Positions 1-6,575 are shown, counted from the stretch's first letter. The stretch: 64,000 nt of DNA from Igneacidithiobacillus sp041146875 (GCF_041146875.1 NZ_JBFRXP010000013.1:1-64000), one strand, 5' to 3'. Program-made: numbers and translations. Notes: a model not told the origin generated them from the letters alone.

Positions 1-105
1 CACCTTCTGGGTGATGCTTTTCGACAAAGCTATTCTAACAGAAATGCTTGCAGATCGGGGCCTTATCTATCTACCTCGTTACAGCAATCGCGGAATTAGG
101 GGATA

Positions 106-1008
106 TCACTTACGCTCAACGCCACGCTCTCTATCGCGGTCGCGCACCATCACGCGATCTTCACGCTCGACCATCGTAATGACCTTGCCTTTGTAAGGTT
201 CGAGTTCAGGCATGGCTCTCAGATCGCTCCGGTACACAGCTACCAAACTCCCGCCCTGGAAGGCCATAGCAACAGTCTTATCCTCGCTCAGACTAAAAAG
301 TTTGCCGGTGAACTGTCCTCGCGCAAGGCATCGTGCTGGGGCATTGCCCTCTCCGTCTTCTACCAATCGACTGGCGTCGGTGCGAAACCCATGACAGGCC
401 ATCGGCGCGATACCATCAGGCTTGGACACCGTGACCGCATAGCCCATCTGTTTCACCGCCAAGTTCAGGTTGTGATGAACCTGACCCAGATCCCCAACAA
501 AATACAGCATTGCCTCTGCTGCCCTGGCTTCCAGCATTTGCGGAGAAATCAGCCGACTTTCGTACAACTCCTGGATGTCGTTTTTATCGTTTTCAGCGTA
601 ACGCCCGAGTTTCGACACTGCCAAATCCAGTGGGGACAATACTAGCATGTCAAACTTTTTGTCGGGGGACTGTGCCACGAAAATAGCACTGGCCTCCGCG
701 TCCGGGTGCATCAAGCCCAATACTGGCGAGTAATTGCGGTCCCAGGTCAAAGCAAGCCGTGCGCCGTTATCGCTAACGTAGGAAACAAACACCTCTGGCA
801 GGATGATCCTGTGAGAAAAAATCGCATCCACATCATTAGAGCTTCGTGTCGGGGAATACAGAGCCATGGCCGCGCCACCAGCCAAAATCAGACGGACAGG
901 ATGTTCAAGCCGTCCCTGTATCGTAGCTTCCGTTAGCCGCACCAACTCCTTCGCCGCGACAAAAATTGGGCGATCCGTGTATAAGCGGGGCAGACCATCA
1001 ACAGACAT
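106..1008 (-). CDS. Nucleotidyltransferase-fold protein, probable toxin of a TA-like pair
   Basis: A 300-residue protein. Residues 40-65 carry the nucleotidyltransferase signature GGAAMALYSPTRSSNDVD: the GG pair is at 44-45 and the paired acidic residues are D59 and D61. This resembles the DUF6036/AbiEii-like families, which transfer nucleotides to RNA or protein targets. The last 75 residues (about 225-300) form a separate basic tail that ends in a run of Arg, Asp and Glu; it weakly resembles the KfrB domain of plasmid proteins. The gene overlaps the upstream gene (998-1501) by 11 bases, so the two are one translationally coupled unit. A toxin role is inferred from the fold and from the TA-rich surroundings. 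An alternative is a housekeeping-type transferase of an integrated element. Confidence 0.75.
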   Translation of the reverse strand: MSVDGLPRLYTDRPIFVAAKELVRLTEATIQGRLEHPVRLILAGGAAMALYSPTRSSNDVDAIFSHRIILPEVFVSYVSDNGARLALTWDRNYSPVLGLMHPDAEASAIFVAQSPDKKFDMLVLSPLDLAVSKLGRYAENDKNDIQELYESRLISPQMLEARAAEAMLYFVGDLGQVHHNLNLAVKQMGYAVTVSKPDGIAPMACHGFRTDASRLVEDGEGNAPARCLARGQFTGKLFSLSEDKTVAMAFQGGSLVAVYRSDLRAMPELEPYKGKVITMVEREDRVMVRDRDRERGVERK

Positions 1009-1501
1009 ACGGCGGCTTCAACAACTTTTTCATTCGGTCATACAACACCCCGGAGGAAAGCCGCCATCGAACAGCCAGGGCGTCTAAAGGGCTATTTCTG
1101 GTGTCTCCCGGATAAAAGGGTACCAAGGGCAAGTCCTGTGACAAGGCAGGAGCCACATCGTCCAACCAGGGCAGCAACACCCTTTGCCAGGCTTCGTAAT
1201 CCGAAGCGAAAAACCCCAACAGGTCCAACAAGTACCCCCCACGCTGAACTCCCGGCCAGCCCTCACGCTGGGCATCTGCATCTACAGCGCCCATCAGGTC
1301 CGCTGCATCCCTTTGGGGGTCAGCGTGACGCATGAAGTGCCCGAGAACGGGCTCCAGGTCACGCAAAGCCATGCCCGGCTGCGGATGACTCAACAGCCGG
1401 AACAGAGGCAAGGGCGACAGGTCCTGGGGCTGGCCCAGGTACACCAGCGCCGCCAGCGCCGCCTCGCGCCCGTAGCAATCATCCAAAGTAAGCATGTCCA
1501 T
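998..1501 (-). CDS. Hypothetical protein, upstream partner of the nucleotidyltransferase
   Basis: A 167-residue protein of no family I recognise. It is rich in Leu, Asp and Pro, has no membrane segment, and starts with ATG at 1501. The C-terminal 30 residues (LAVRWRLSSGVLYDRMKKLL) could form a helix-turn-helix-like or all-helical end. It is the first gene of a two-gene operon and overlaps the nucleotidyltransferase by 11 bases, which is the usual position of an antitoxin. That role is an inference from arrangement only. The promoter must lie in the short gap (1502-1593) shared with the divergent DUF6516 gene. Confidence 0.7.
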   Translation of the reverse strand: MDMLTLDDCYGREAALAALVYLGQPQDLSPLPLFRLLSHPQPGMALRDLEPVLGHFMRHADPQRDAADLMGAVDADAQREGWPGVQRGGYLLDLLGFFASDYEAWQRVLLPWLDDVAPALSQDLPLVPFYPGDTRNSPLDALAVRWRLSSGVLYDRMKKLLKPPYVC

Positions 1502-1593
1502 GTCCCCAGTTTAATTGCTCAGAATGTCTGCAGCCACCATCTAGTATGTTGGGATAATTGCCAACGGATGCGAGTGTTGTTATTGTTGCCAAC

Positions 1594-1890
1594 ATGGAAT
1601 CCAAAGAGCTGATGCGGCGGCGAGTCTCTGTACAGGATAACGCCTTTGCTGAGATGGTGCTTTGGCAACTTGAATGTCCGGTGCCGCCGTGCGATCACCC
1701 GTACAAGTATCGCCTCGCGCTGATTGTCCAAGGGCAATGTGTGGTGCGTTACGACAACGAACGCGGCAAAGGAGATCACCGTCATATTGATATGACGGAA
1801 AAGCCGTATGTGTTCTCGACAGCAGAACAACTGGTGGCGGATTTTTTTCATGATGCAAGGAGGTGGCTTGATGAACACGGTCACGATTGA
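1594..1890 (+). CDS. DUF6516-family protein, putative toxin component
   Basis: A 98-residue protein from the ATG at 1594; a TTG at 1558 in the same frame would add 12 residues. It has the conserved block seen in DUF6516 proteins: a YKYRLALIV strand, then RYDNERGKGDHRH, then an aromatic PYVF and an acidic C-terminus. The RYDNE-GKGDH segment is rich in possible catalytic residues. Such genes are usually found next to a winged-helix regulator, as here, and the pair is treated as a putative TA system. The downstream HTH gene starts inside this gene (20-base overlap). No ribosome-binding site is evident before either candidate start. The biochemical activity is not known to me. Confidence 0.7.
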   Translation: MESKELMRRRVSVQDNAFAEMVLWQLECPVPPCDHPYKYRLALIVQGQCVVRYDNERGKGDHRHIDMTEKPYVFSTAEQLVADFFHDARRWLDEHGHD

Positions 1891-2212
1891 TGTTCGGACC
1901 CTGGCGGACTCCCTATCTGACTTTGCCCAGGCATGGAAAAACGGAGAGGCGTCCGAGCCCAGGATCAGCTTTGATTCTCCAGAATTGCTTTGGAAGGTAC
2001 TAACCGCCAAACGATGGGCCATTCTGAAAGCCATGGCCGGAGATGGCCCAATTTCACTGCGCGAGATCGCCCGGCGCGTAGAGCGCGACGTGAAATCCGT
2101 CCATACAGATGTTCATGCACTCCTGAACGCGGGAATCATCGAGCGACGCCCGGAAGGATTCTGCTTCCCATACGATGCGGTGCATGTAGATTTTCTGCTG
2201 AAGGCTGGATAA
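1871..2212 (+). CDS. Winged-helix HTH regulator, putative antitoxin of the DUF6516 pair
   Basis: A 113-residue DNA-binding protein. The start at 1871 (MNTVTIDVRTL) is chosen because it follows a strong ribosome-binding site, AAGGAGGTGG, at about 1858-1866; longer in-frame versions lack one. Residues about 40-95 read as a winged helix: a WAILKAMAG helix, then PISLREIARRVERDVKSVHT as turn and recognition helix, then a VHALLNAGIIERR wing. This resembles MarR/ArsR-like regulators paired with DUF6516 genes. It overlaps the preceding gene by 20 bases, so translation is coupled. It probably represses its own operon and neutralises the partner; both roles are inferred. Confidence 0.8.
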   Translation: MNTVTIDVRTLADSLSDFAQAWKNGEASEPRISFDSPELLWKVLTAKRWAILKAMAGDGPISLREIARRVERDVKSVHTDVHALLNAGIIERRPEGFCFPYDAVHVDFLLKAG

Positions 2213-2224
2213 CCCTCCACTACA

Positions 2225-2294
2225 TTCTGCGGGGCCTTGGCCCCGGGACGGCGGATCATTTCAACCTGCCCGCCGATTTCTTCGACCGTCTTGA
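2225..2294 (-). pseudogene. 3' fragment of a HIRAN-domain gene (duplicate of the end of 3181-3489)
   Basis: This 70-base stretch matches 3203-3272 at all but about six positions. Read on the minus strand it encodes KTVEEIGGQVEMIRRPGAK and a few more residues, clearly homologous to the C-terminus of the HIRAN protein at 3181-3489. No 5' part of a gene is present. It sits upstream of fitAB while the intact copy sits downstream, so fitAB is bracketed by two same-orientation copies. The divergence suggests an old duplication or a remnant of a related second gene. Confidence 0.8.
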
Positions 2295-2415
2295 TTCCAT
2301 GCGCTGACCCTCACTGCATTCGTCTACTGGGTAGACGATTCCAACGCAGCAGATACCAGAGGACAATGGGGGATTGCGAAATCCGCATGACGGCCGTTTT
2401 ACGACTTATGCCAAG

Positions 2416-2448
2416 TTGTGTTGATGCTTGCACTACCTTATAGTGCAA
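2416..2448 (+). promoter_or_regulatory. fitAB promoter with overlapping inverted-repeat operator
   Basis: An inverted repeat TTGCACTA-CCTTA-TAGTGCAA occupies 2428-2448. A -10-like TATAGT (2439-2444) lies inside it, and a weak -35 TTGTGT (2416-2421) is 17 bases upstream. FitA/VapB-type ribbon-helix-helix antitoxins bind such repeats with their toxin and repress their own operon, so this is the likely autoregulatory site 32 bases before the fitA start. The repeat is seen directly; the binding is inferred. Confidence 0.65.
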
Positions 2449-2479
2449 TCAAAGCAACCAATACCGGAGTGAGCAAGCA

Positions 2480-2737
2480 ATGCCATCCATCACTATTCGC
2501 AACGTCCCTGATGATGTACACCGTGCGATTCGGATTCGTGCGGCCATGCACGGCCGCAGCACCGAAGCTGAAATCCGCGACATCCTGGAGAAGGCGGCGA
2601 AGCCCGAGGGCCGCCTAAAACTCGGTTCTCTGCTGGCTTCCATCGCACGCGAGGCGGGCGGTCTGACCGATACCGAAGCTGAGCACTTCAACCAGATCCG
2701 TGACAAGATGGCGGCCGAGCCGATCAGATTTGAATGA
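2480..2737 (+). CDS. fitA: FitA-like ribbon-helix-helix antitoxin
   Basis: An 85-residue antitoxin. Residues 1-40 are a ribbon-helix-helix DNA-binding domain: the strand MPSITIRNVPDDV, then helices ending in RSTEAEIRDILEKA, which is typical of FitA/VapB proteins. The remaining tail, rich in Glu and Asp, would wrap the toxin. It overlaps fitB by four bases (ATGA), so the two are co-translated. It would act in the cytoplasm by blocking the PIN nuclease and repressing the operon through the palindrome at 2428-2448. Confidence 0.9.
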   Translation: MPSITIRNVPDDVHRAIRIRAAMHGRSTEAEIRDILEKAAKPEGRLKLGSLLASIAREAGGLTDTEAEHFNQIRDKMAAEPIRFE

Positions 2738-3156
2738 TCGTTCTCGACACCAACGTCATTTCCGAGCTGTGGAAGATCGAGCCGAATCCCAACGTGCTTG
2801 CCTGGGTCGATGCGCAGGCCGTTGAAACGCTCTACCTGTCCGCCATCACCGTGGCAGAGCTGCGCTATGGCCTTGCGACGATGCCCGAGGGCAAGCGTCG
2901 CACAATCTATCAGAATCGTTTGGAGGGGGAGGTATTGCTGGTATTTACGGCTCGTGTTCTTCCCTTCGACCTGGACGCTTCCCAAGCCTACGCCGACTTG
3001 ATGGCGCGAGCGAAGGCGGTGGGCCAGGCCATCGGCAGGGCAGACGGCTATATCGCCGCTATAGCGAAAGCTCGCGGCTTCACCATCGCCACACGCGACA
3101 TGACGCCGTTCCAGGCCGCCAGCCTCAAGGTAATCAATCCGTGGGAGGCGATGTGA
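2734..3156 (+). CDS. fitB: FitB/VapC PIN-domain toxin ribonuclease
   Basis: A 140-residue PIN-domain RNase, the usual length for FitB/VapC. All four acidic metal ligands are present: D5 (in LDTNVISEL), E42 (in VAELRYGL), D104 (in GRADGYIAAI) and D122 (in ATRDM). The toxin should therefore be catalytically competent. VapC toxins cleave tRNA or rRNA at single sites; FitB of Neisseria is the closest architecture I recognise, and the target here cannot be read from sequence. The start is the ATG of the ATGA overlap with fitA. The module is flanked by two copies of a HIRAN gene 3' end. Confidence 0.93.
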   Translation: MIVLDTNVISELWKIEPNPNVLAWVDAQAVETLYLSAITVAELRYGLATMPEGKRRTIYQNRLEGEVLLVFTARVLPFDLDASQAYADLMARAKAVGQAIGRADGYIAAIAKARGFTIATRDMTPFQAASLKVINPWEAM

Positions 3157-3180
3157 TGACATCGCTTCTAATTTTACGGA

Positions 3181-3489
3181 TCACAGCCAGAATACTACTA
3201 CCTTCTGCGGGGCCTTGGCCCCGGGGCGGCGGAGCACTTCAACATGCCCGCCGATTTCTTCGACGGTCTTGAGTTTCTGCAGAACGACATCCCGATTGGC
3301 ATCTTTCCGATAGAGCCAGCCCAGCGGGATGTCGGGATGGCCGTCTAGCCAAACTCCAACCGCCTCAGCATCAAAACGATTTTGGTGATCCCGCGCAAGA
3401 CGCACAGCGTTGTCTTTGGGTATCCCAGACAATCCGGAAGCTACAGGAAACTCCCGATTGAATGCCAGATTGGAAACTCGCCGGCTCAT
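3181..3489 (-). CDS. Small HIRAN-domain protein
   Basis: A 102-residue protein consisting almost entirely of a HIRAN domain. It has an early strand with LARDHQNRFDAEAVGVW (the Asn/Asp-rich HIRAN core) followed by PLGWLYRKDANRDV. In HLTF the HIRAN domain binds 3' DNA ends; stand-alone bacterial HIRAN proteins occur on mobile elements and their role is unknown. The C-terminal 24 codons are duplicated at 2225-2294 on the other side of fitAB. The start is the ATG at 3489. Confidence 0.75.
   Translation of the reverse strand: MSRRVSNLAFNREFPVASGLSGIPKDNAVRLARDHQNRFDAEAVGVWLDGHPDIPLGWLYRKDANRDVVLQKLKTVEEIGGHVEVLRRPGAKAPQKVVVFWL
3203..3272. repeat. Downstream copy of the 70-base repeat flanking fitAB
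   Basis: Direct-repeat partner of 2225-2294, about 91% identical by eye, in the same orientation. Here it is the 3' end of the intact HIRAN gene. Together the copies bracket the fitAB module (2416-3156). Confidence 0.75.
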
Positions 3490-3522
3490 TTATTTATCCC
3501 TCCGCAATCATTTGCGTGAAGA

Positions 3523-3610
3523 GGTATAGATCAACACCCAGGAGAGTCGCCGTGCGGAGTCAAGCCGCGTCAGGAAGCAACCCCGGACTGACCCGCCGGT
3601 GATCTATACC
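3523..3610. ncRNA. Candidate structured RNA closed by an 11-bp helix
   Basis: A perfect 11-base inverted repeat, GGTATAGATCA at 3523-3533 and TGATCTATACC at 3600-3610, encloses 66 bases. Inside, two further short stems can be drawn: GCGG with CCGC around AGTCAAG, and GTCAG with CTGAC around GAAGCAACCCCGGA. That gives a possible three-way junction. The element sits between the HIRAN gene and the 64-residue gene at 3642. I do not recognise it as a known riboswitch or ribozyme, and strand and transcription are unknown. Confidence 0.4.
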
Positions 3611-3641
3611 CCGTGGAGATTCCAGAGGGACGAACCGCCTG

Positions 3642-3836
3642 ATGCAACACACTGACTATAACAACGTCACCGATCATTACCTTTGCAACGAAGCCTTTGT
3701 GGCTGACGGTGCCCCAGATCTCTGGGTCGCCGCAGCCTGGGCCATCAATGGGTATCGGGACGATGGCCCAGGCCGTGAGTCCACGGAACCAGATACCGAC
3801 ACGCCACTGTTTGAGGATATTGCTGATGCGGATTGA
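3642..3836 (+). CDS. Small acidic hypothetical protein
   Basis: A 64-residue, strongly acidic protein with a low-complexity C-terminus (DTDTPLFEDIADAD). The start is the ATG at 3642 after a weak AGAGGG site. It overlaps the next gene by 11 bases, which supports it as a real, coupled gene. I do not recognise its family. Its position between an RNA-like element and two further unknown genes suggests a short element-borne operon (3642-5194). Confidence 0.55.
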   Translation: MQHTDYNNVTDHYLCNEAFVADGAPDLWVAAAWAINGYRDDGPGRESTEPDTDTPLFEDIADAD

Positions 3837-4371
3837 TGACGGGATCATCAAGGGACTCCCTGAAGACCTGAAAACCGAACTCTTGACGATAGCCCAATGG
3901 CTGCCAGAGAAAGCACCTCTCAGCTACGCCCACAGCAAGGCCCTGGTGCTCGCCTGGCGGGAGCTATCACAAACCGCCCTGGAATGGTCAGGAGCCAGCC
4001 TTGTTGTTCGCATCAATCCCGAGCCCTATCTGATGGACCGTGAGCGATTCCAGGCACCAGGCATTCAAACCCTTGACCACAATACCGGGCTCACCAACTA
4101 CGATGCCGAAATCTGGGCTCCATACGAGGCTCCATGGCAGGCGGTTATGACCCATGCCAATCTGTGCGAACTGGCTGGGTATCTAAAGCTGCAGGTGGCC
4201 ACATGGGGTAAAACCCAAGTGGCCCGCCGTCGTCATCTCCACAAAGACCGGCTGGATGGTCTGTCCATTGGCATCCACATCCAGCCGGAAGACTCGACCG
4301 CCGACATCTACCTGTTCGGAGACCGATCCTTACCATCTATCATCAGCAAGGATCTGGGAGATCAAAAATGA
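3826..4371 (+). CDS. Hypothetical protein, middle gene of a three-gene accessory operon
   Basis: A 181-residue soluble protein of unknown family. The start at 3826 (MRIDDGIIKGL) is preferred because it lies in the overlap with the upstream gene; longer versions would read through that gene in another frame. It has several Trp residues and a PEPYLMDRERF segment, and no membrane helix or signal peptide. The end lies 10 bases before the start of the membrane-protein gene at 4382, so the three genes are probably co-transcribed. Confidence 0.6.
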   Translation: MRIDDGIIKGLPEDLKTELLTIAQWLPEKAPLSYAHSKALVLAWRELSQTALEWSGASLVVRINPEPYLMDRERFQAPGIQTLDHNTGLTNYDAEIWAPYEAPWQAVMTHANLCELAGYLKLQVATWGKTQVARRRHLHKDRLDGLSIGIHIQPEDSTADIYLFGDRSLPSIISKDLGDQK

Positions 4372-4381
4372 GGAAGGCGTG

Positions 4382-5194
4382 ATGCCTGGTCTGTTCTGGA
4401 TAGCAGCCAATTTCTTTGTATACTCTTTCCTGTGGATGTGGTTCAGGAAACCCGGACCTGTGGACTTTGTGCGTGCTATCAGATACTGGTTGAGCCCATG
4501 TTTGAGCCGACATCCTGGCAGTGCGGAAGACCGTGCATTGCGGTATCTAACGGAGGTCTATGGCTCTGGTTTGCCGTCATTCTGGATGAACCGTTTCTTT
4601 TTGGGGCTCGGTGTAGTCGGATGCGTATCCGCAATGCTGATACTGGGCCATGCCCTATATGCGCTTTATCTGTCTCCAGGAGCGTCAACCGATAGCCAGC
4701 TACCTTTGGCGCTGCCCATCACTATGGTTATCGGGCTTTTTGCGCCACTTCTCGTGGTGTTTCTGGAGAATTGGCGCAAGCCGTTGACTGGTCGGAGAAC
4801 ATCCGCCATCAACCGAATTTTTGGCACCATTGATCTGGCGGTAGAGGTGTCCGATACTTTGCGCCAAAAATATCCTGAAGCCTCTGACATACCCAGCCCT
4901 TGGGCTTTTCCAATACGTCCAGACTATGCCGTATTCTCGTCCGAGAAGAGCTTTTTTACCGCTTATGGCTTGTTTGCCGCATCATCCCTATATGTCGCCC
5001 ATTCGGTCCCACGATTTTTGGATACGGTCATTTTTCTGTTCTCTCTCTATTTTGTTCCCGTTATTCTATCAGGGATGTTTGCGGCCTTCGGCTCATGGGG
5101 GAGCAACAAAGCCGTACTCATGGCATACCCGGTATCCGTCTTTTTGCGAGATGTCCGCATCCTGCAAAACGAAGATCGCTGGCGACTCCAGTGA
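4382..5194 (+). CDS. Multi-pass inner-membrane protein of unknown function
   Basis: A 270-residue membrane protein. Hydrophobic segments lie at about residues 4-21, 72-96, 107-128, 190-207 and 213-238, with basic loops between them. A GAGGAAGG ribosome-binding site precedes the ATG at 4382. No catalytic motif or known family is visible. It is the third gene of a tightly packed unit with the two preceding hypothetical genes. A membrane effector of a defence or TA-like system is possible but unproven. Confidence 0.65.
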   Translation: MPGLFWIAANFFVYSFLWMWFRKPGPVDFVRAIRYWLSPCLSRHPGSAEDRALRYLTEVYGSGLPSFWMNRFFLGLGVVGCVSAMLILGHALYALYLSPGASTDSQLPLALPITMVIGLFAPLLVVFLENWRKPLTGRRTSAINRIFGTIDLAVEVSDTLRQKYPEASDIPSPWAFPIRPDYAVFSSEKSFFTAYGLFAASSLYVAHSVPRFLDTVIFLFSLYFVPVILSGMFAAFGSWGSNKAVLMAYPVSVFLRDVRILQNEDRWRLQ

Positions 5195-5371
5195 ATCCTC
5201 CGCCGCGAGCCGGCTCGCCGCAGCAGTGCAAGGCTTTGAGTGTAGGCCAGGCATGTGCAGTGCCGCACGCTGCCGTGTGGCTGGTGTAATTCTGGTGTAA
5301 TTTGGAGCAATTCATAGCCCAACGGTGCCAATCAAACCCATATAAAACATGGTGTTCTATGGCGTTCAGAT
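5195..5371. other. Non-coding stretch with tandem 11-base repeats before the att copy
   Basis: No gene is supported here. The only structure seen is a tandem repeat, CTGGTGTAATT at 5281-5291 and again at 5292-5302. Closely spaced short direct repeats beside an attachment site often serve as arm-type integrase binding sites, so this may be a recombination remnant. Confidence 0.4.
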
Positions 5372-5383
5372 GCCTTCACACGG

Positions 5384-5481
5384 NNNNNNNNNNNNNNNNN
5401 NNNNNNNNNNNNNNNNNNNNNNNNNNNNNNNNNNNNNNNNNNNNNNNNNNNNNNNNNNNNNNNNNNNNNNNNNNNNNNNNN
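5384..5481. other. Assembly gap (98 N)
   Basis: The bases are unknown. The gap falls inside the repeated tRNA segment: the last bases before it (CACACGG) and the first after it (GGCAGGGG) overlap in the intact copy at 6450-6475. This suggests a contig break at a repeat rather than 98 real missing bases. Confidence 0.95.
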
Positions 5482-5529
5482 GGCAGGGGCCACAAGTTCG
5501 AACCTTGTACCGCCCACCAAATAAATCAG

Positions 5530-5559
5530 AGGCTTAGGCAATACGCTCTAAGCCTTTTT
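5530..5559 (+). terminator. Rho-independent terminator of the tRNA-Val att copy 1
   Basis: Stem AGGCTTAG (5530-5537) pairs with CTAAGCCT (5548-5555) and is followed by a T run, 10 bases after the CCA end. It was presumably copied with the tRNA 3' half from the intact locus. Confidence 0.8.
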
Positions 5560-5631
5560 CATTTTCTGGACAATTTTCTGGACGCTTGCTGTCATCTTTT
5601 TCCAGAATGTGTAACGCTGCCTGCAATCACC

Positions 5632-5985
5632 TCACGCTGGATCGATGACGCTGGTTACCCGGTTGATGATTTCGCGCGTGGTCTGCTGGTCCAGCGTCTC
5701 CACGTACTTCACGGCCGCCGCCCTGGCGTGCAGGTCGAAGGTGCGCATTTGATTACAGACGGCTACGCCCGTTGTGTCGTGTCCGGCGATGGCCACGGTC
5801 AATCCGTTCTGTCTCGCATGATTGCCACCACTGGTAATAGGTACGCACGTAACGAGGCCCAGCTTGTTGATCTCGGTCGGCGTAATGACCACGAACCGAT
5901 GTCGATCTCGGATCTCGTTTCCTGCTGTTGGGTTTGGATTGATCCAGTACACATCGCCGGGGGACGGAATCCTTCGCCCAATCAA
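5632..5985 (-). CDS. mazF: MazF/PemK-type mRNA interferase toxin
   Basis: A 117-residue MazF-family endoribonuclease. The N-terminus has the family pattern PSPGDVYWINPNPTAGNE, and the core contains RHRFVVITPTEINK and CVPITSGGN. These correspond to the SH3-like barrel that cleaves single-stranded RNA at short motifs. The start is the ATG at 5985, overlapping mazE by four bases. The module lies between the two tRNA-Val 3' half copies (5372-5597 and 6450-6575), so it is the only cargo of that interval. Cleavage specificity cannot be read from sequence. Confidence 0.92.
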   Translation of the reverse strand: MIGRRIPSPGDVYWINPNPTAGNEIRDRHRFVVITPTEINKLGLVTCVPITSGGNHARQNGLTVAIAGHDTTGVAVCNQMRTFDLHARAAAVKYVETLDQQTTREIINRVTSVIDPA

Positions 5986-6251
5986 ATCAACTCCCTCCCG
6001 ACAGGCTCACCGTCTCTGGCCCAGGCGGTATTCTCGGCGAGAACTTCCAGATCCTGTTCAGTGACGCCAGCAAGCAATTCTTCCAGTTTATAGCGCCGCC
6101 GCTCACCGCGTGCCGGGCGCATGATAACGGTCCCCTGAGAAACCACGACACTCAAATTCTCACCAATACTAGCATCCAACCGCCTCAACACTTCTGCGGG
6201 AAGCGTAACCACAGCCGCGCCGCCTTGCTTACGAATCTTTGTGACCAACAT
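5982..6251 (-). CDS. mazE: MazE-like AbrB/SpoVT-fold antitoxin
   Basis: An 89-residue antitoxin. Residues 1-45 form a swapped-hairpin AbrB domain (VTKIRKQGGAAVVTLPAEVL), which binds DNA. The acidic tail (LEELLAGVTEQDLEVLAEN) would mask the toxin. It is the first gene of the mazEF operon and overlaps mazF by four bases. The promoter candidate is at 6290-6318. It should autorepress with MazF. Confidence 0.9.
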   Translation of the reverse strand: MLVTKIRKQGGAAVVTLPAEVLRRLDASIGENLSVVVSQGTVIMRPARGERRRYKLEELLAGVTEQDLEVLAENTAWARDGEPVGRELI

Positions 6252-6289
6252 TGTTAGGTGCCACCTCTTAAGCCCATCGACACTTCAGC

Positions 6290-6318
6290 AGCTTAGAGTA
6301 GATGTGACTTTAGTGCAA
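6290..6318 (-). promoter_or_regulatory. Putative mazEF promoter
   Basis: On the minus strand a -35 TTGCAC (6313-6318) is followed after 17 bases by a weak -10 TAAGCT (6290-6295), about 40 bases before the mazE start. The remainder of 6252-6449 holds no gene. Confidence 0.45.
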
Positions 6319-6449
6319 CCAGGCACCGCTTTCCAGGGACTTTTTTCCTGAGATGGAGAACATGTCGGCATACCTGTCCGCCGAACGGCGGTTGCCTGGT
6401 GAGTAGTTCAGTTATTTTATATTCTATTGTTCTTATTTACCTATTTTTC

Positions 6450-6575
6450 GCCTTCACACGGCAGGGGCCACAAGTTCGAACCTTGTACCGCCCACCAAAT
6501 AAATCAGAGGCTTAGGCAATACGCTCTAAGCCTTTTTCATTTTCTGGACAATTTTCTGGACACTTGCTGTCATCT
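6450..6575 (+). repeat. Attachment-site copy 2: complete 3' half of tRNA-Val(CAC) plus terminator
   Basis: The sequence reads as a tRNA from the anticodon loop onward. Loop TTCACAC (anticodon CAC at 6455-6457) is followed by 3' stem GGCAG, variable GGGCC, T stem ACAAG/CTTGT around TTCGAAC, acceptor ACCGCCC, A and CCA (to 6497), then the terminator and a flank with two TTTTCTGGAC repeats 12 bases apart. The preceding bases (TTTTTCGCC) do not form the 5' stem, so the tRNA is incomplete. The intact gene must lie elsewhere. This is the second of two direct repeats around mazEF. Confidence 0.85.
6508..6537 (+). terminator. Rho-independent terminator of the tRNA-Val att copy 2
   Basis: Stem AGGCTTAG (6508-6515) and CTAAGCCT (6526-6533) with a T run. 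Identical to the terminator at 5530-5559. Confidence 0.8.

Larger units (their letters stand above)
5372..5597 (+). repeat. Attachment-site copy 1: 3' half of tRNA-Val(CAC) plus terminator, interrupted by the gap
   Basis: The left part (5372-5383, GCCTTCACACGG) holds the anticodon loop TTCACAC of a tRNA-Val(CAC). After the N gap, 5482-5597 continues with the T arm, acceptor strand and CCA end (to 5519), a Rho-independent terminator and a 3' flank. The part right of the gap matches 6460-6575 over 116 bases with one mismatch. No D arm or 5' acceptor strand lies upstream, so this is not a functional tRNA gene. It is the class of duplication left by elements that integrate into the anticodon-loop-to-3' end of a tRNA gene. 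Confidence 0.8.

Noticed and set aside
1..105. Gene fragment at the left edge
   Set aside because: No frame has recognisable similarity or a supported start, so nothing is called.
3523..3610. Integron attC site
   Set aside because: The ends do not match the RYYYAAC/GTTRRRY cores, and no integron integrase or cassette array is seen.
5302..6093. A long plus-strand open frame running across the N gap
   Set aside because: It depends on unknown bases, and its right part is antisense to well-supported mazF/mazE.
6450..6497. A functional tRNA-Val gene
   Set aside because: Only the part from the anticodon loop to CCA is present; the D arm, 5' acceptor strand and most of the 5' anticodon stem are missing.
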